Assembly: GCA_008973525.1 (NCBI GenBank)
Contig: WACJ01000125.1
Span: 806,001-870,000 of the forward strand
Direction of reading: 5' to 3'
Length of the DNA stretch: 64,000 nt
Origin: Stenopsyche tienmushanensis
Taxonomy: Eukaryota; Arthropoda; Insecta; Trichoptera; Stenopsychidae
Every line of letters starts with the position of its first letter. Position 1 is the stretch's first letter. The translations under genes were made by a program, and so were the position numbers. Shown here one piece after another: positions 46,243-59,030 of this stretch. Under the pieces are notes generated by a model. The model did no database searches and was not told where the DNA came from. It worked only from the letters and a program-made list of their open reading frames with translations.

Positions 46243-46884
46243 GTGAAGACGATGCTGTTATTGTTGCAAAGTGAAATTCTACATTTGCATCTCCTTAAGG
46301 TCGTCTGCTTGATGTTCTTCTTGTCATTGTTCTATTCTTAAAGCTTCTTGGCTATGAAGCGGTAAGATTCATCACGCTATTATTGGGTAGTTATACTAAA
46401 AGCATGATTAAATGTTATGAAGTATAACGCAAAGTTGAAATCCGATCAATGCTTGGATTTTGAAAAATCGATATTTCGTTAGCATAAAATGTTATTCTTT
46501 TAATTAAAGACCTGCTTTAAAAGCATCCTAGGTTCGTTTCACAGATGAGACTACTTTTGAAATCTTAGGGAAGAAATCTCAGATTGTTCACGAACAATCT
46601 GGTAAACAATACTTGTCAGACTTTATAGATCAGAGTGTGCAATATTCAACAAAAGTTATTGATTATTTGATTCATTATCATTGGTCCGGGAATTGAATTA
46701 TCTGTACATGGTTAAAAAAAAAATATGATAAGACTATTACAGAGTATGGACAATGGCTATTGCCTCAACATGAATAATTTCATTAATTTTTCAAACAAAC
46801 ACGAATTTCTTATTCACTATAATGTTTACTGTAAATAATTCTACGAAAATATCTTGTTCAAGTATAGATAGATGCTTTTTTTAT

Positions 46885-46945
46885 TGCGGACCCCCGGTAA
46901 TGACTTCGCGGACCCCCAGAGGTCCGTGGATCCAAGTTTAAGATC
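46885..46945. mobile_element. hAT terminal fragment, unrelated family
   Basis: gcggacccccagaggtccgt followed by ggatccaagtttaagatcca resembles, reversed, the gggtccacggacctctggggg ends of ZBED-like hAT elements. No partner end found. Confidence 0.4.
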
Positions 46946-49029
46946 CAATTTAACGATTTTTTAAAATAAATGTAATGATCAATTGTCATATTTTTATATA
47001 AAGCTCGAAAATATGCTAGATGTTTCCAAACGTATCGTCGGTAGTGTATAGAATTTATCCATGATTATAAAGCGAATCATCGACTCAAATTTTTCCTGAT
47101 TAAATTTTAAATTGAGTCTACAGATGTATGGCTGAAATTATTTCAAAGAGTGAGATCTTAGATCCGAGAAAATCATAAGTTCCTTGAACTTAATAAAGCG
47201 CTTACGTACGTGGCGTCGATGCGAATGCTCTTGTTTAGAACTTTTACTTCTCCCCTTCAGCTTCTCGACAGGGTTAACTCTCCATGGACCAGAGTGACCC
47301 CAGGCAACGACCCAAGTGTCACTGTGGGCCCTGTGCGATGCCTTTTATGATGTGGAATATCAGCGAAAGGAGTATTTTATTTCTTTCTCACATGCTGCTG
47401 ACGCCGAAGAAGGGCTTGCTTATCATTGGAATGATCTGAAGTTTTTCCTACGTTCGACCCAACGTTTATGCGTTTAATAAGAAAAAACACAATATTTCGC
47501 AATTTTGTCTGATGTTATTTTTCTAGAGTTTCAATCAAATTATAACGTTTTTCGGGGTCTCACTTCGAACGCCTTTGATCGTTCCCATTAAAAATGTTCC
47601 AACATATTGTACCTGATCAAACGTTTTGCTTGATGTCAAGCGATTGAATATACTCTGATTATTTTAAATTACAACTGAATGTTTCATACTTAAACAATCT
47701 TTACTTAAATCTAAATAGATTGGTAACATTTAAAATTTGTATTATGATAGTAATGAAGCAAAAAACAAGTGTAATCAGCTTTATTTGATTGATGCTAAAA
47801 ATATTGTTTTTTATTCGGATCTTTCTAAGAATTGTTCTTTCGGATGAGAATATTTCCATAATAGAAATTTCTAAAATGAACATCAAATCCTGTCTTGGGT
47901 TCCTTGTATTTGTGCGAACTTTTCAAAAATCCGATCTCAACTTACTAATGCTAACCTTGTTCATTGTTTATGATTGGGATTATCATCTTACACTCTCAAC
48001 GGCGAGAATTTGCATATGAAAGGCATCGATTGCTTTTATATAAAATATATGTTACAACATGTATGTATAATATTAAATTTTTTTAATCTAATTTATGTCC
48101 GTTACTATTTTTCGCTATGTCGAATGCACCCGTGCCAATTAAAGGTTGGGATCTCCTGGTGCATAGCAATTAGAATGACTTCAACAAAGACCTTATCATT
48201 GCGTAGCTAACCCCTGACCTTAAAATGCATGCTTATGAAATTACTTAAGATAGATGAATTGGGTCAAGTTAAATAAATTAATATCGATTCTAGTATAGTT
48301 ACGTAAAATTCTACAGATGCTTAAAAATTCTATATGTTAATAATATTTACTCGGAATCCATTTGGAAGTAGGTCAATGTATGATCCGGTTTACTTTTGCA
48401 AATATTTTTGTAAAAAAATACATTTATGACGTTCAATTTAGCATTATATAATCATTTATGATAAAATTTGCATGCGAATACTATTTAAGGGATCGATAAA
48501 AACTGCATGCTTAATAATATCGTTCGTGATTTATTAAGGAATACCTACACGGATTTAAGTATTGCTTGTTAACTTGGATTACAAATTCCATACATTATAC
48601 ATAATATGGTCGCTTTTAAAATAAATGTATTTGAGATTGTCGAAGCGACGGTGTCTTATGTGTAAGGGGACAACGGTCTTACATGTGTAAAAACGTCATG
48701 GAATAATTTTGTTCCATGAACTTTCTGGGATATTATTGCGAAATACCGTCCTGCAATCTATGATTATTTTATGTTTGTCATAACATTTTTTATGACACAA
48801 ACATTTAATGCGTATTGTATTTTTATTGATGCTGTAAAACATTGATCTTTATATTGTTTCGCATCCATTTAAAGAATTTCCGATCAGCTATGGCTGTGTA
48901 ATGGACAGGTTTATTGATTGTATTAATGATTGCGATGATTTTTAGCTGATTATTTTCATGTGCAACATCATAAGAATTATCGCCTAGTTGACATTTGCCA
49001 CATGAAATCTTATTGTGTTTGTACTATTA
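46946..49029. other. AT-rich intergenic stretch, no gene seen
   Basis: A somewhat GC-richer patch at 47270-47410 has a short frame (VTPGNDPSVTVGPVRC) but no splice or family support. Nothing else recognised. Confidence 0.45.
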
Positions 49030-49600
49030 GGTCAACCGAAAAGTTCTATCCGTTCTTAGAATAAAACAAAATAATGAATATTTCATACCTTGAATAAACT
49101 TCGTTGAATAATATAATGTTCATCATTATTTATGACTTCATGCTAGCGTGATGACAATTTGTATGTCCCATTTTTAAAAGATGACTTATCCTTAGAGGCA
49201 AAAGTTGAACCAGTGCTTGTATGATACCTTCTTCGTTTTTTATTTTTTTGCCCTGCAAAAAATTTGTAAGAACAGAAACAGGTGATAATCGAAGGGTGTT
49301 AGGTTCGAGAAGTATGGTGATATGTGAATTTATCAGCCTAATTCTACAGGTTTCTGATGAGTCCTCAAAGTAATATATGATCTGGCATTATCATGAAGCA
49401 GTATGATGTCCTTCTTATTGAACATCGTCGGTTTCTTTTCTTGGAGTGTTGTTTTTAAATTATCCAATTGCTGATAGTACCTCTACGAGTTTAGCTTTTC
49501 TTTCTGTTTCAACAGTTCGAAATATATTGGTCCTCGAATGTTCCACCATATATTATAGTTGTGTATAACACTACAACAAATCAACGTCTAATATAATTGG
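49030..49600 (-). pseudogene. mariner remnant (second subfamily)
   Basis: Begins TTAGGTCAACCGAAAAGTTC, a mariner-like terminal sequence. On the minus strand a frame near 49390-49570 reads NIWWNIRGPIYFELLKQKEK and IILLHDNARSYITLRTHQK, matching the second catalytic block of mariner transposases (QQDNARPH). Many frame breaks; right end not found. Confidence 0.7.
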
Positions 49601-49699
49601 GATTTAGCTGTGTCGTTTAAATAATGTACAATTTATTTGAATATGAACATAATATCATACTGTTTTTGATTGGGATTAAAAAAATTGTTTCGGGATGGG

Positions 49700-50110
49700 T
49701 CATTCGATTTCTTGAAAAATTTTACGAACGATCAGCTTTCGGCGAACTCATCGGAGAGCTCCAGACCGAAAATGGCGAAGCAATCGCGAATGAGCCGGAA
49801 GAGGGAAGGCTGTATAGGAAGGCGATAAAAAAACGATGACGGACATAAACCAGCGTGGCAATTTTGCGAGGTTACCAGCTCTTATGGTCAAGTGTTCAGC
49901 GTCGGGAATTTCGCGTCGGGTTATTGTTGTGTGTTTATCCGCGTGGGCTATCAAACATTGTGCGAAACGGAGCGTTGTAATTTTATGGCTCCTATTATTG
50001 TCCCATGAGGTCGCCCCGCAGAGGAAGTCGTAGAGGAAGCCTTCGTGGTTACCGACAATGCCATCAATTCGGAAACTCCGTCAGTAGACTTGTCGAATAC
50101 ATATTTAACT
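49700..50110. other. GC-richer patch, possible promoter or untranslated exon
   Basis: A CpG-containing block. The small frame after gaaaATGGCG (MAKQSRMSRKREGCIGRR*) could be an upstream ORF. Overlapping frames on both strands are 60-70 codons with no recognisable sense. Confidence 0.3.
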
Positions 50111-50394
50111 CCACAAATCATTATAATAAAGCTCAAAATGTACATAAGCTTATTTTATCTACAAATATTAATGATTCATGATAAAATGCAATAATTAGAC
50201 ATTGGAGTTTATTTTTGACTCGCATCAGAGCTGTAAGGTTAATTCGTTTTCTAAAGGGGGTTTCACGAAAAAAACTGATGAATGGTGGGGTGATTTTGAG
50301 ATGATTAGCACGAAAATATTTAATGTTGTTAAATAAATCAGGAATGAATTTGTAATACATAGAAAAAAAACCTAGACGCGAAATTGCTTTTTAA

Positions 50395-50939
50395 CACTTT
50401 AACAACGGGTCACGAGAATTCTCGTATTGGCAAAGACTGTGTATAAATCGCGGAACACAAGAAAACTAATTCACAAAATTTACTTATTTGCTAAAATTTA
50501 TCATTCTCGTTATATATTAATATGTCACAAATAAATGTTAAATGAAGACCGTCTTACATGTTTTTTTCCTCAAAGAAGTATCGAATCTTGCGATATATGT
50601 TTCGAATTTGGCACGGTGACATTTTATTTTCACACAAGACACACACCTTATTCGTTTTGAAATTGAATATTGGTTTAATTTTACGTGAGTCGCCGTATAT
50701 TTCGTTTCGGTTATTTAAAATAATTTAAACTAGATGAGCAATTAAGTAATTAAGCACATATTTTAAGAGTGTACATTTTTTTGGTATTTTGGTACCTATG
50801 GGTGTAATCTACAGATATTGGTGAGTACAAATCAAAAAATAAATATATTAAAATAAGTTTAAAACTTTGAAAGTTATACGTATTTTAGTGAGAATTTAAA
50901 AAAAAATAATGTTGTAAAAAATCACCCGCCGTAATTGTG
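50395..50939. mobile_element. piggyBac-like MITE (545 bp)
   Basis: Flanked by TTAA at 50391-50394 and 50940-50943. Ends CACTTTAACAACGGGT and, reversed, CACAATTACGGCGGGT. A 14-bp palindrome ACGAGAATTCTCGT lies just inside the left end (50412-50425). Interior AT-rich and non-coding. Confidence 0.65.
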
Positions 50940-51032
50940 TTAATCGTCGCGGGCTAATTTCGCGGTATTAATGACGATGCACAGACGTAATAAAGTAAAA
51001 AAATCGAAGTAAAAGGTGGAAATGATCGAGAG

Positions 51033-51677
51033 TAGGGAATCCAATCCCGAGCCAAAATTTCGATCCCGGGATTTCGGAATTTCATTAGACAATCCCGGGA
51101 CCAGTCTCGGGATCCCGGGAATGGGATTTTCAATATTTTAAGAAATTACCTTGATGAATTTGATCAAAAATTACTAATCAGTCCATTTGTTCAATCTAAA
51201 AAATCACTTGAAGGCCAAAGAATTTTATTTATTTAAGAAAAGATAAAAATACAATTCAAAAATAGATAAATAAAACACTAAAAATTCAAATATTATTTTG
51301 AAAATATGCCCGAAGTAACATTAACATTAAACATTAGTGTTTCGTTATCTGGATCTGATTTTGGAAGTCAGACAACTTGCTGCTGAAAATGCACGCTCAG
51401 CTTCCACACTCGTTGGAGGTATCGTCATCAGATATTTAAATGCTAGTTCGAGTTGATGATCGCTCCTATGTGTCGCCTAAGTTCGCCAATTAGTAATTAC
51501 GCCACTGTTTCCAAGCGTCCAGATTTCGTCGGGAATGTCTCGATTTAGTAGCCTTCATCGTGTTGGTGAAGTGTACGATTTCTGTTAGATAAAAATTTCA
51601 ATCCCGGGATTACGTTTTCTAAACCCGGGATTTTTAAGTACCTAAAACTGTCCGGGATCCCGGGTTTGGATTCCCTA
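51033..51677 (-). mobile_element. CCCGGGAT hAT family, copy 5 (internally deleted)
   Basis: Complete ends and a perfect 8-bp duplication ATCGAGAG (51025-51032 and 51678-51685). Nearly identical to copy 4 on both sides but missing about 300 internal bases, with the break near 51462. Retains part of the hATC block. Confidence 0.95.
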
Positions 51678-52009
51678 ATCGAGAGTAGTAACTAAAAAAG
51701 GTAGGTTAAGCTAGCTTCGAACGTGCACGAAGAATAGGCCTGTCATCGGAGTCTCGCAGTTGGGCGGTTCGAAATTTCTCTAACTGATAAATTAAAAACA
51801 TGTATTTTGGATAAAAGCAGAATCGAAAATGATATAATTTCCCTACCATATTTATTGTGAATTTATAGTTCATGGTTCACGTTTTTTAAATTTTTACGCA
51901 TGAAATTTTACTCATTTTTTTCGATTTTTATTTAAAACGTTTCATTTTGGTAAAACAAAATTCTTGCTCAAATTTTTTTTTCGTGCCTGATTTCATATTT
52001 ACATAAACT

Positions 52010-52215
52010 TTCATCATTATCATCGTTCAACAATATGCAACCTACTGCGGAACTAGGGTTTCTTTAATATATATTCAAGGAAAAGGATCATATGCATTTT
52101 ATATGTTACTCTAACGTAGAGACGTGGGCCACTGGGTCGTACACCCCTCGACTGCGCCCCATCCCATGAGTACGCTTTGACTGATGGCCTCATGTGAATC
52201 TAGATGATCATTGGG
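52010..52215 (+). repeat. interspersed repeat, CACTGCGG family, copy 3
   Basis: tcatcattatcatcgttc, then CTACTGCGGAACTAGGG, then aaggaaaaggatcatatgca, with a GC-richer tail (gggccactgggtcgtacacc). Longest of the three copies. Confidence 0.5.
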
Positions 52216-52446
52216 AAATATGAATACTTTCGATTTCCCATATATGTCTGCCTGTTGAAATTTTTTTCACAATCATGATTTAAATTCGTACCTTTATAGT
52301 AAGAGTCCAGAATTTAGTCCATTGTACGGATAAAATCTCAAATTGATCGATAAATATAAAATAATTACTATAATCAGCAAGGTTATTGAAATTATTAATT
52401 TAATTTACCAAGTGTTAATATAATAGTTTAGATCCTGGAATCTTAC

Positions 52447-52575
52447 CAAAAAAAGCTCGGGTTTGAACTCGACATCGTGGAAAAAATATTCGCTGTAACA
52501 ATAAATTTAGGGGACTGGAAATATTAATATTTCCGTTCGATTGTATCCATCCAGCTTTATCCTGATTTTCTGGAT
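52447..52575 (-). CDS. unrecognised candidate exon with strong splice sites
   Basis: Bounded by a tttattttttcag acceptor and a G|GTAAGA donor, both near consensus. It encodes 42 full codons: PENQDKAGWIQSNGNINISS, then PLNLLLQRIFFPRC and VQTRAFF. The frame stays open upstream to about 52702 (GSRRSPKEATGERIFQM), so a longer exon is possible. No partner exon found with matching phase; family not recognised. Confidence 0.35.
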
Positions 52576-52702
52576 CTGAAAAAATAAATACTGAGGTGAT
52601 TAATAAAGTCCTATGAGCCATATGTAGAAAATAAATGGGGACCACCATTTGAAAAATTCTCTCGCCAGTAGCCTCCTTTGGAGATCGCCTACTTCCAAAC
52701 AC

Positions 52703-54879
52703 GGATATGGCATCTTAAGGAGATCAAATTTAAGTATTATATAAGCTTGATCTAAAAAATATTTTTTTAGTTGAGATTGTGTGCATTCGGGAATTGACCA
52801 CAACTTTTTTATAAGCATTCATTCCCGTGGTACTCATCGGTGGATATTGCATGGTGGACTGTATATCGAATATCACTTCATCTCTACGTATAGGTAATAT
52901 TACGACGATGTGTTTTTACTGAAACACAACCTTTGTTGTTACGACCGGTGGACCAGAGATTTGATGGTGTGAAGTAAAAAAGACTTTCTGCTGCACAATG
53001 GAACCGCCGGAGCGAACATTTTTCTACGAAATTACCTTCAATTTTTATATTCCCCCATCGATATTGGATAAATTTCTTATATACAGGGAACACATTCACG
53101 ACCTTAAGCCGGATTTCCACTGTGTCTTATAGCGGGAAAGATGTGCTGACATTTGATAGTCAATTTTGTTGTCTTGGCTGTATCGAATATGCTTCGCGAA
53201 TTTTGGAATAATATCAAAATTTCTTTTTAATTTAATTTTCATTAAAAAAATATATTTTTAGAGTAGTGTATATATGCAATCGTTGGATGGAATCATTCAC
53301 TATCAATAATTGTTTTAATGTAAGAAGCCAAAAGTGAAGCCCTAAGAGAGTTTACTTAAGCTGATCTTCATACTGGGCCTTTTAAATAAATAACTTCTAA
53401 AGAAATGCGATAAAAAGTGGAACTTAGTAAAAATAGTTTGGGGGCATTTTTCAAAAATAATTGGCAAAAATGCTATTGATATCGTTTGAAGCTACTCAGT
53501 GAGATTATAAATCGTTTTATCCAACTTTTGAGAATGAAAGGCAAGTTTTGGGTCTATTATAGAAATTTTGAGTGCAGAATGTAGTTTATGCAGTAGAAAT
53601 ACAAGGCCTTTTCTAACTTCTATTTGGGAGCATAACGGAATTTTACAGTTAGAATTTATAGCCGTAGAATAGAAAATATGGATGTTTACATAATCAGTTA
53701 TTTATTAGAAACCATTAAAGCAAAAAAGACGATGAGAGCTCTCAAATAGCGTGCTTCTTCTGCATGACCGGTTTGTGATCATTTTGAGTTTAGGCTCTCA
53801 ATCACTAATGTGTGTTTCCACAACTGAATCACTCACTATATAACTCAAATATAAGTTCTTTGATTATTTTCAGCAATTATAATTAGTTTCATTAAAGGAA
53901 TTTGAATGATAAAGACAGTGAAAAAAATGATGGTTACTTTTTAATTGAGAAATGTTACATTATTCTTGTTCATATAGATAGACGCATTATTAAGCGCTCT
54001 TCATACGTTTTATGAAATATATTTGAATATCTAAAATATCTTTTAGTATATCGCAATCAGTTGTAGCAATAATTGCCTTTGATTTTATCAATAAGATTGA
54101 TGAAATATGAAATGTTGGAAGATATCTTTACTTGGTTAATACGAAAATATGACGGAAATCTTAGCGTAAAATTATTGGAATTATTTATAGGTTGAACCTG
54201 AAAGACATGGGGTGTCAGAACTCCATGGCAAAAAAACCGAATGTTCTTTCGAAAAACAAAGTTAAAATTTGAGAAGCTGATAAGTCAATAAGTTGGAGTA
54301 AGACTAATAAATAATGATCTCTCACTGTCCGGATGTTTGCTCTGTTTATTGAATTGTATATTCTTCTTTAATATTATTTTCGATTTATATGTCAATATTA
54401 TGATTTGCTATTTCAAACAGATCTCAATTATTAGTACTTAATCGCATTGGGCGTAGACAATTTTTATATGACACTTTTCTAGGCTAACATCTTTTAATGT
54501 GGTGATTTTTCACTGTCTTTTGCTTGTGATTGAGTTAGACGAAGATTCTTTGAATAGAAATATTGGATTGGAGATGATTTATGAATAAGTAGCAAATTAT
54601 TATATTTTTGTAGTAGAAAATTCACTACTAATTATTTGCCATTTTGGGATAAATATGAACATGACGAATGTAATTTCTATTTAAAATCAGTCGATTTCCA
54701 TTAGACAAATCTGATTTTTTTAAATGTTTAATACTAGTGTCGGAAACTTTTAACTTTTTCCAATGCAAAGGTTGCTTTTTATCATGTCAAACTTCTGAAA
54801 CTTTTACAGTGGATAAAATCGTGTGCTTGTATATCATTTCAGCGTAAGCAAATAGCCTCCAGCTAGAAAGAGCCCCATT
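52703..54879. other. intergenic stretch, no firm gene
   Basis: A minus-strand frame at 52884-53120 is open but lacks splice support and recognisable sense. The rest is AT-rich and featureless. Confidence 0.4.
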
Positions 54880-55210
54880 TCAGACACAATGGTCCCCGGC
54901 GGCGGAAACGGTGCATTAAACCGGGGGGATGTGTTCAACATTATAACTATCCCACACCTCTCATAAATAATATTGTAAAATGCATAAGTAATGCTAGCTG
55001 AGTGATTTATGGCGATGTTAGCCAGGAATGGATCCTGTGCGGGGTCCCACCACCCTTACCACGTTATGTATGACCCCTGAATACTAAGCGGCTGCAGACC
55101 TTCCGGTCTTAGTGGTCGCGATGCTAGACGTTCAGACCGACCGCTAAATACCTTCCAGGATACACACGTCTGAAGCTCGTCCCATGGAAGAGGTTTTATT
55201 ATCTCAATCT
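54880..55210. repeat. GC-rich non-coding block, repeat-like
   Basis: Abruptly GC-richer than both flanks (ccccggcggcggaaacgg; gcggggtcccaccaccctt). Contains a small hairpin, agacc-ttcc-ggtct, near 55097. No open frame or recognised family; may be a retroelement 3' piece. Confidence 0.3.
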
Positions 55211-56529
55211 GACACAAATAAAAGATCAAATCTATTTGTGGATCTTCGATGAATAATTACACCAAATTAAAGCTTATCCTGTATTAAAAATGAATGCATT
55301 TATTTTTTTAGGAAACCTGTGTTGTGATGATTTAATATGTCTGTAGATATGTTTCTATATACAATTATTCAATTGCATTATCGAGGCAGTTCAAGTTCAG
55401 TCTGGTCAGGTTCAGCATCATCAACTTCCGGGCAGCAGAGAGATTACAGATCGAATTGTGATAAGAGGAGATTGTTCTCTATTTTAAGATGCAAAGCTTA
55501 GGGTCTATAAATTCAAGAATTGGCACTTTCAAGATGTTTTTTTCCTTAGCATAAGTGTATGATTTTATAAAGGAAACGTATAATTACATCAAGGATAACT
55601 TCTAAAGATAAAAATAGACTCAGCGGCCTTCTCTAACGAGACCCTCCAGAGTTTCTGTAGCAAAATATGAAATTTAACATATAATCAACTGATATAAAGA
55701 GCAATGGTAGTGAACTTGGTCCCTACTATCTTCTAGTGGAAGTTCAATCATGCGTGGTTGGCGGTAGGGGTTTTGTCATGTTGATACATCTATGAATGAT
55801 GATGTAACTCCAGAGGAGGCTGAAAGATTCAGTTGCCACTTTAATAAAATTATTGGGAGTGCAAATTAATTCGGTTCGTTTTTTGCCGTCAAAATGCATC
55901 TATTACAGAACAAAATAATTTAGAAAAAGAATCAAAGTATTGTCCATCGCTGGTTACTATCTTTTCCTACCTCTCAGGCAATTTTCGCATTTTATCTTGA
56001 AAAAATGTTTCATCTTTTAAGGTGATCCAAGTTAGGAGCCAATTTTAGATTTCTGCAAAAGAAGTGAACTGGTGAGCTGCCAAATTGTGTTGCATCTGTC
56101 AGAATAATTAGTAGGAGCAATGGCTTTGATGTTAATGTCAAGGTTCATGGCAACGATTGATCAGGCCAAGCGTAGTATTATTTTTTCTCAGGGTTGTTGT
56201 AGAGCAACCATTTCTCGTTCCCAATTACAATCTAATTGTAATCTTTCTTTGTTGCCTTTGAAACATCAGCTCACAAGTGAAAAATTATCTTTAAACGTCT
56301 CTCGGTTTCAGTTCATGAGGCACCCAATTGCCTTGCCTTTGAATCATTTCCATGGATTTGAATCGTACAGAACAAGTTTGAACTGAAAGTTTCAGAAAAA
56401 AGCATAGGATCAGACCATTGAATTGATGTAGCATCAGCAGTTGCAGATATAAAAATTCATTCATCGTATTCATTGATTACTGATGTATATGCTGCATTAC
56501 CGGCCACGAACAGTCGGCGTGATTATGAT
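55211..56529. other. AT-rich stretch, no gene seen
   Basis: Short frames only. The end (56497-56515) carries ccggccacgaacagtcgg, resembling the TTAA-type end at 57207-57229; the hAT copy 6 appears inserted into that older repeat. Confidence 0.4.
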
Positions 56530-57162
56530 TAGGGAATCCAATTCCTGGATCCCGGACAGCTTTAGGTGCTCATGAATCCCGGGATTAGTAAACGTAATCC
56601 CGAAAAATAAAGGATTGAAATTTTTATCGTATACCTCATCAGTACGATGTAGGATACTAAATCGAGACATTCTTGGCGAAATCCGGACGCTTGGAAACAG
56701 TGGCGTAACTACTAATTGGTGAGCTTAGGCGACGCCTAGGGGCAGTAACTGTCTAATCTATGTATATATATATACAGTACAAATATGATTTTCAAATTGT
56801 TATATTAACCTTTCCCTATCGGTGATGTATTTACTACCCCTCGACTCTAATAATGGGAATATCTATATGAAATATAATAGATACGGGGTTCAAATTTTTT
56901 GTATTCCTCCATAATATAATTACGAATCACATCGAAGTATTATAGTATTTTATTTATCTATTTTTGAATAATAAATAAAATTCTTTCGCCTTCAAATTAT
57001 TTTTTATATTAAACAAATGGACTTATTAGTAATTTTTTACCAAATTTATTAATGAAATTTCTTAAACTATTGAAAATCCCGATCCCGTGACTGATCACGG
57101 GATGGTCTAATGCAAATCCGAAATCCCGGGATTGAAATTTTGACTCGGGATTGGATTCTCTA
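56530..57162 (+). mobile_element. CCCGGGAT hAT family, copy 6 (internally deleted)
   Basis: Ends TAGGGAATCCAATTCC and TCGGGATTGGATTCTCTA. Flanks attatgat and atcatgac agree at 6 of 8 bases. Lacks the whole hATC coding part. Older than copies 4 and 5 by its worn duplication and terminal changes. Confidence 0.88.
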
Positions 57163-58388
57163 ATCATGACGCATATGTGGTATCATGCGGCCGCAAATGG
57201 TTGAACCAATGCAACATATGCATCGTCGGCCACGAAAGTGTTAAGGCACCTACGATACGGGTCACACTCAACGGGAAGCAGATATTACACATTATTGGCG
57301 GCTATTGAATAGGGAGAGACCTACAAATTTTGTATTTGGTCCGCAATGCTAACGATGCTTAACATTTTAATACTAATAAATGTACCATGATACATTCGCG
57401 CTTCTCCGAGTTATATTTAAATTTGTTGAATAGACATTTTATTATCTCAAGTTGAGCTGATATTGTAATATTAGCTTGAGTTTCATTACATAGTATTACT
57501 TATTTAATTGGTTTTCATGTCTAAATTATACCAAAAATCAAGTTATAAAATTAAGAATATATGATTCAAATATTAAAGAATATTTACGAACAATGAAGAA
57601 TATAAAAGAAACAAATGTATATAATATAAGCGTCCAAAAAGCAGAGGCAGTATGAGCGTAATTTGATCAGAAACAAGAGGGTTAGAGCAATAGAACGGCG
57701 TGACAGTTTTAAATGAGACATTAGAATTGCCAGGTCACGCAGTTTTGCGGCGGCGTGTTTGTTTTAAAAAACTAGGGGGTCATCTCACCCTTCGTGGCGT
57801 CACTGGTCTAGTGGGACCTATTTATCTAAGCGACTTGAGACTACCTGAGTGTAGCACCGCAGTGGCGGCGCGCCACTTGATACACACGCAACGAATATTA
57901 AAGTGCATATTTATATTGGTATATAATTATGTGTACTCATAAATGCGTATTCGTACAAACTACAATTTTATCTGTAATTTAGCAATAAAGTGTGTTTTAA
58001 AGATATGTAAGCGTAACTGGGTAGTTTCCGGCGGTGATGGCATATATGAGAGATGGTGGATCAAAACTCCTTTAATATAATTAGTGATAGTGATACTGAA
58101 TAATATATTTTATCTGTATCATTATATATCAATAAATTTTCATAAGTTCCACCTACCCGTTTTATCATTCGGTCCGTCTAGTGCTTCTGATATCCAATTG
58201 TTTAAAAGGCTTAAGAAGAACTGGGACAAAATTGATCAAAGAGATTATAAAACATTAATTTATGATACCACATCCTCAAAAAATATAGAAGATGTTGCTT
58301 CATACAGGATTTCTTTTGCTTTTCATCATTTACTTGGGAGGAATTTCTGAAAAAAGAGTTTTATTTAGGAGTCCTGCTAGTTTTCGCC
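57163..58388. other. intergenic with GC-richer patch 57640-57900
   Basis: The patch (ttgcggcggcgtgtttg; gcagtggcggcgcgccac) has an 80-codon plus-strand frame with no recognised sense. A frame at 58084-58350 (GPSSASDIQLFKRLKKNW) is also open; unknown. Confidence 0.3.
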
Positions 58389-59030
58389 GTGTTAAATGGA
58401 TGGTTAAAATTATGCATTGCTTGAAGATTTTCATATTTAAACATTAGTTTAAACAGATGAAAACGGATGAGAAAGTAGTGAAAGAAATATGTATTTTCAC
58501 AGTCATAATGTATGCAAAATACTGGTTTCAAGCTCTTGTTAGATATTCAGACCCGCGAAATTACTTACAATAATTAAGAGATCTTACATCCTTTGAAAGT
58601 ATAAACCAAACAATGGCCAAAGTCGCCATGAAAAAAATACTGGACCATTTATGATACTTGTCTGAAGAAGTTAGTGTCATTTGTATTTTTTGACGACGAA
58701 CTTTCAGTTCAAGATAAGAAAAATGTGGTAGATGCACTAAGAATCGCAGATGTAGAGGATTGCCCAAAAAGAAAAAGCATTGATATCGAACACATCAACG
58801 AAAAAAGCATAGAAGATTTTGTGATTGGCAACTCTTTACGATTTTTCCAGATACTGGGTATCTCATCACAGTATTTGAATAAAGATGTTGACCTTGGAAG
58901 GATTACTTTGATTTTGAGTCTGCAGAAAAAATGGTCTATTCTATAGGGTAGTGAATTATATTGCTGAACGTGGTGTTGCCTTAAGGGATAAATATAATAA
59001 ATTGATGAAGAATCATTTTGATTGGTAAAA
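58389..59030 (+). pseudogene. remnant of an uncharacterised invertebrate repeat-encoded protein
   Basis: Frames in order read RVKWMVKIMHCLKIFIF, AKYWFQALVRYSDPRNYL, AKVAMKKILDHL then YLSEEVS, FFDDELSVQDKKNVVDALRI and NYIAERGVALRDKYN. This order (arm-like start, LWYLSEE, FFDDxVS, YIxERGVAL) recalls multi-copy proteins seen in aphid and Hydra genomes; that is from memory. Broken by at least three frame changes. The intact plus-strand piece is 58674-58946. Confidence 0.45.

Noticed and set aside
55020..55200. GC-rich block resembling a tRNA or structured RNA gene
   Set aside because: Only a 5-bp stem was found; no cloverleaf and no box A/B pair.
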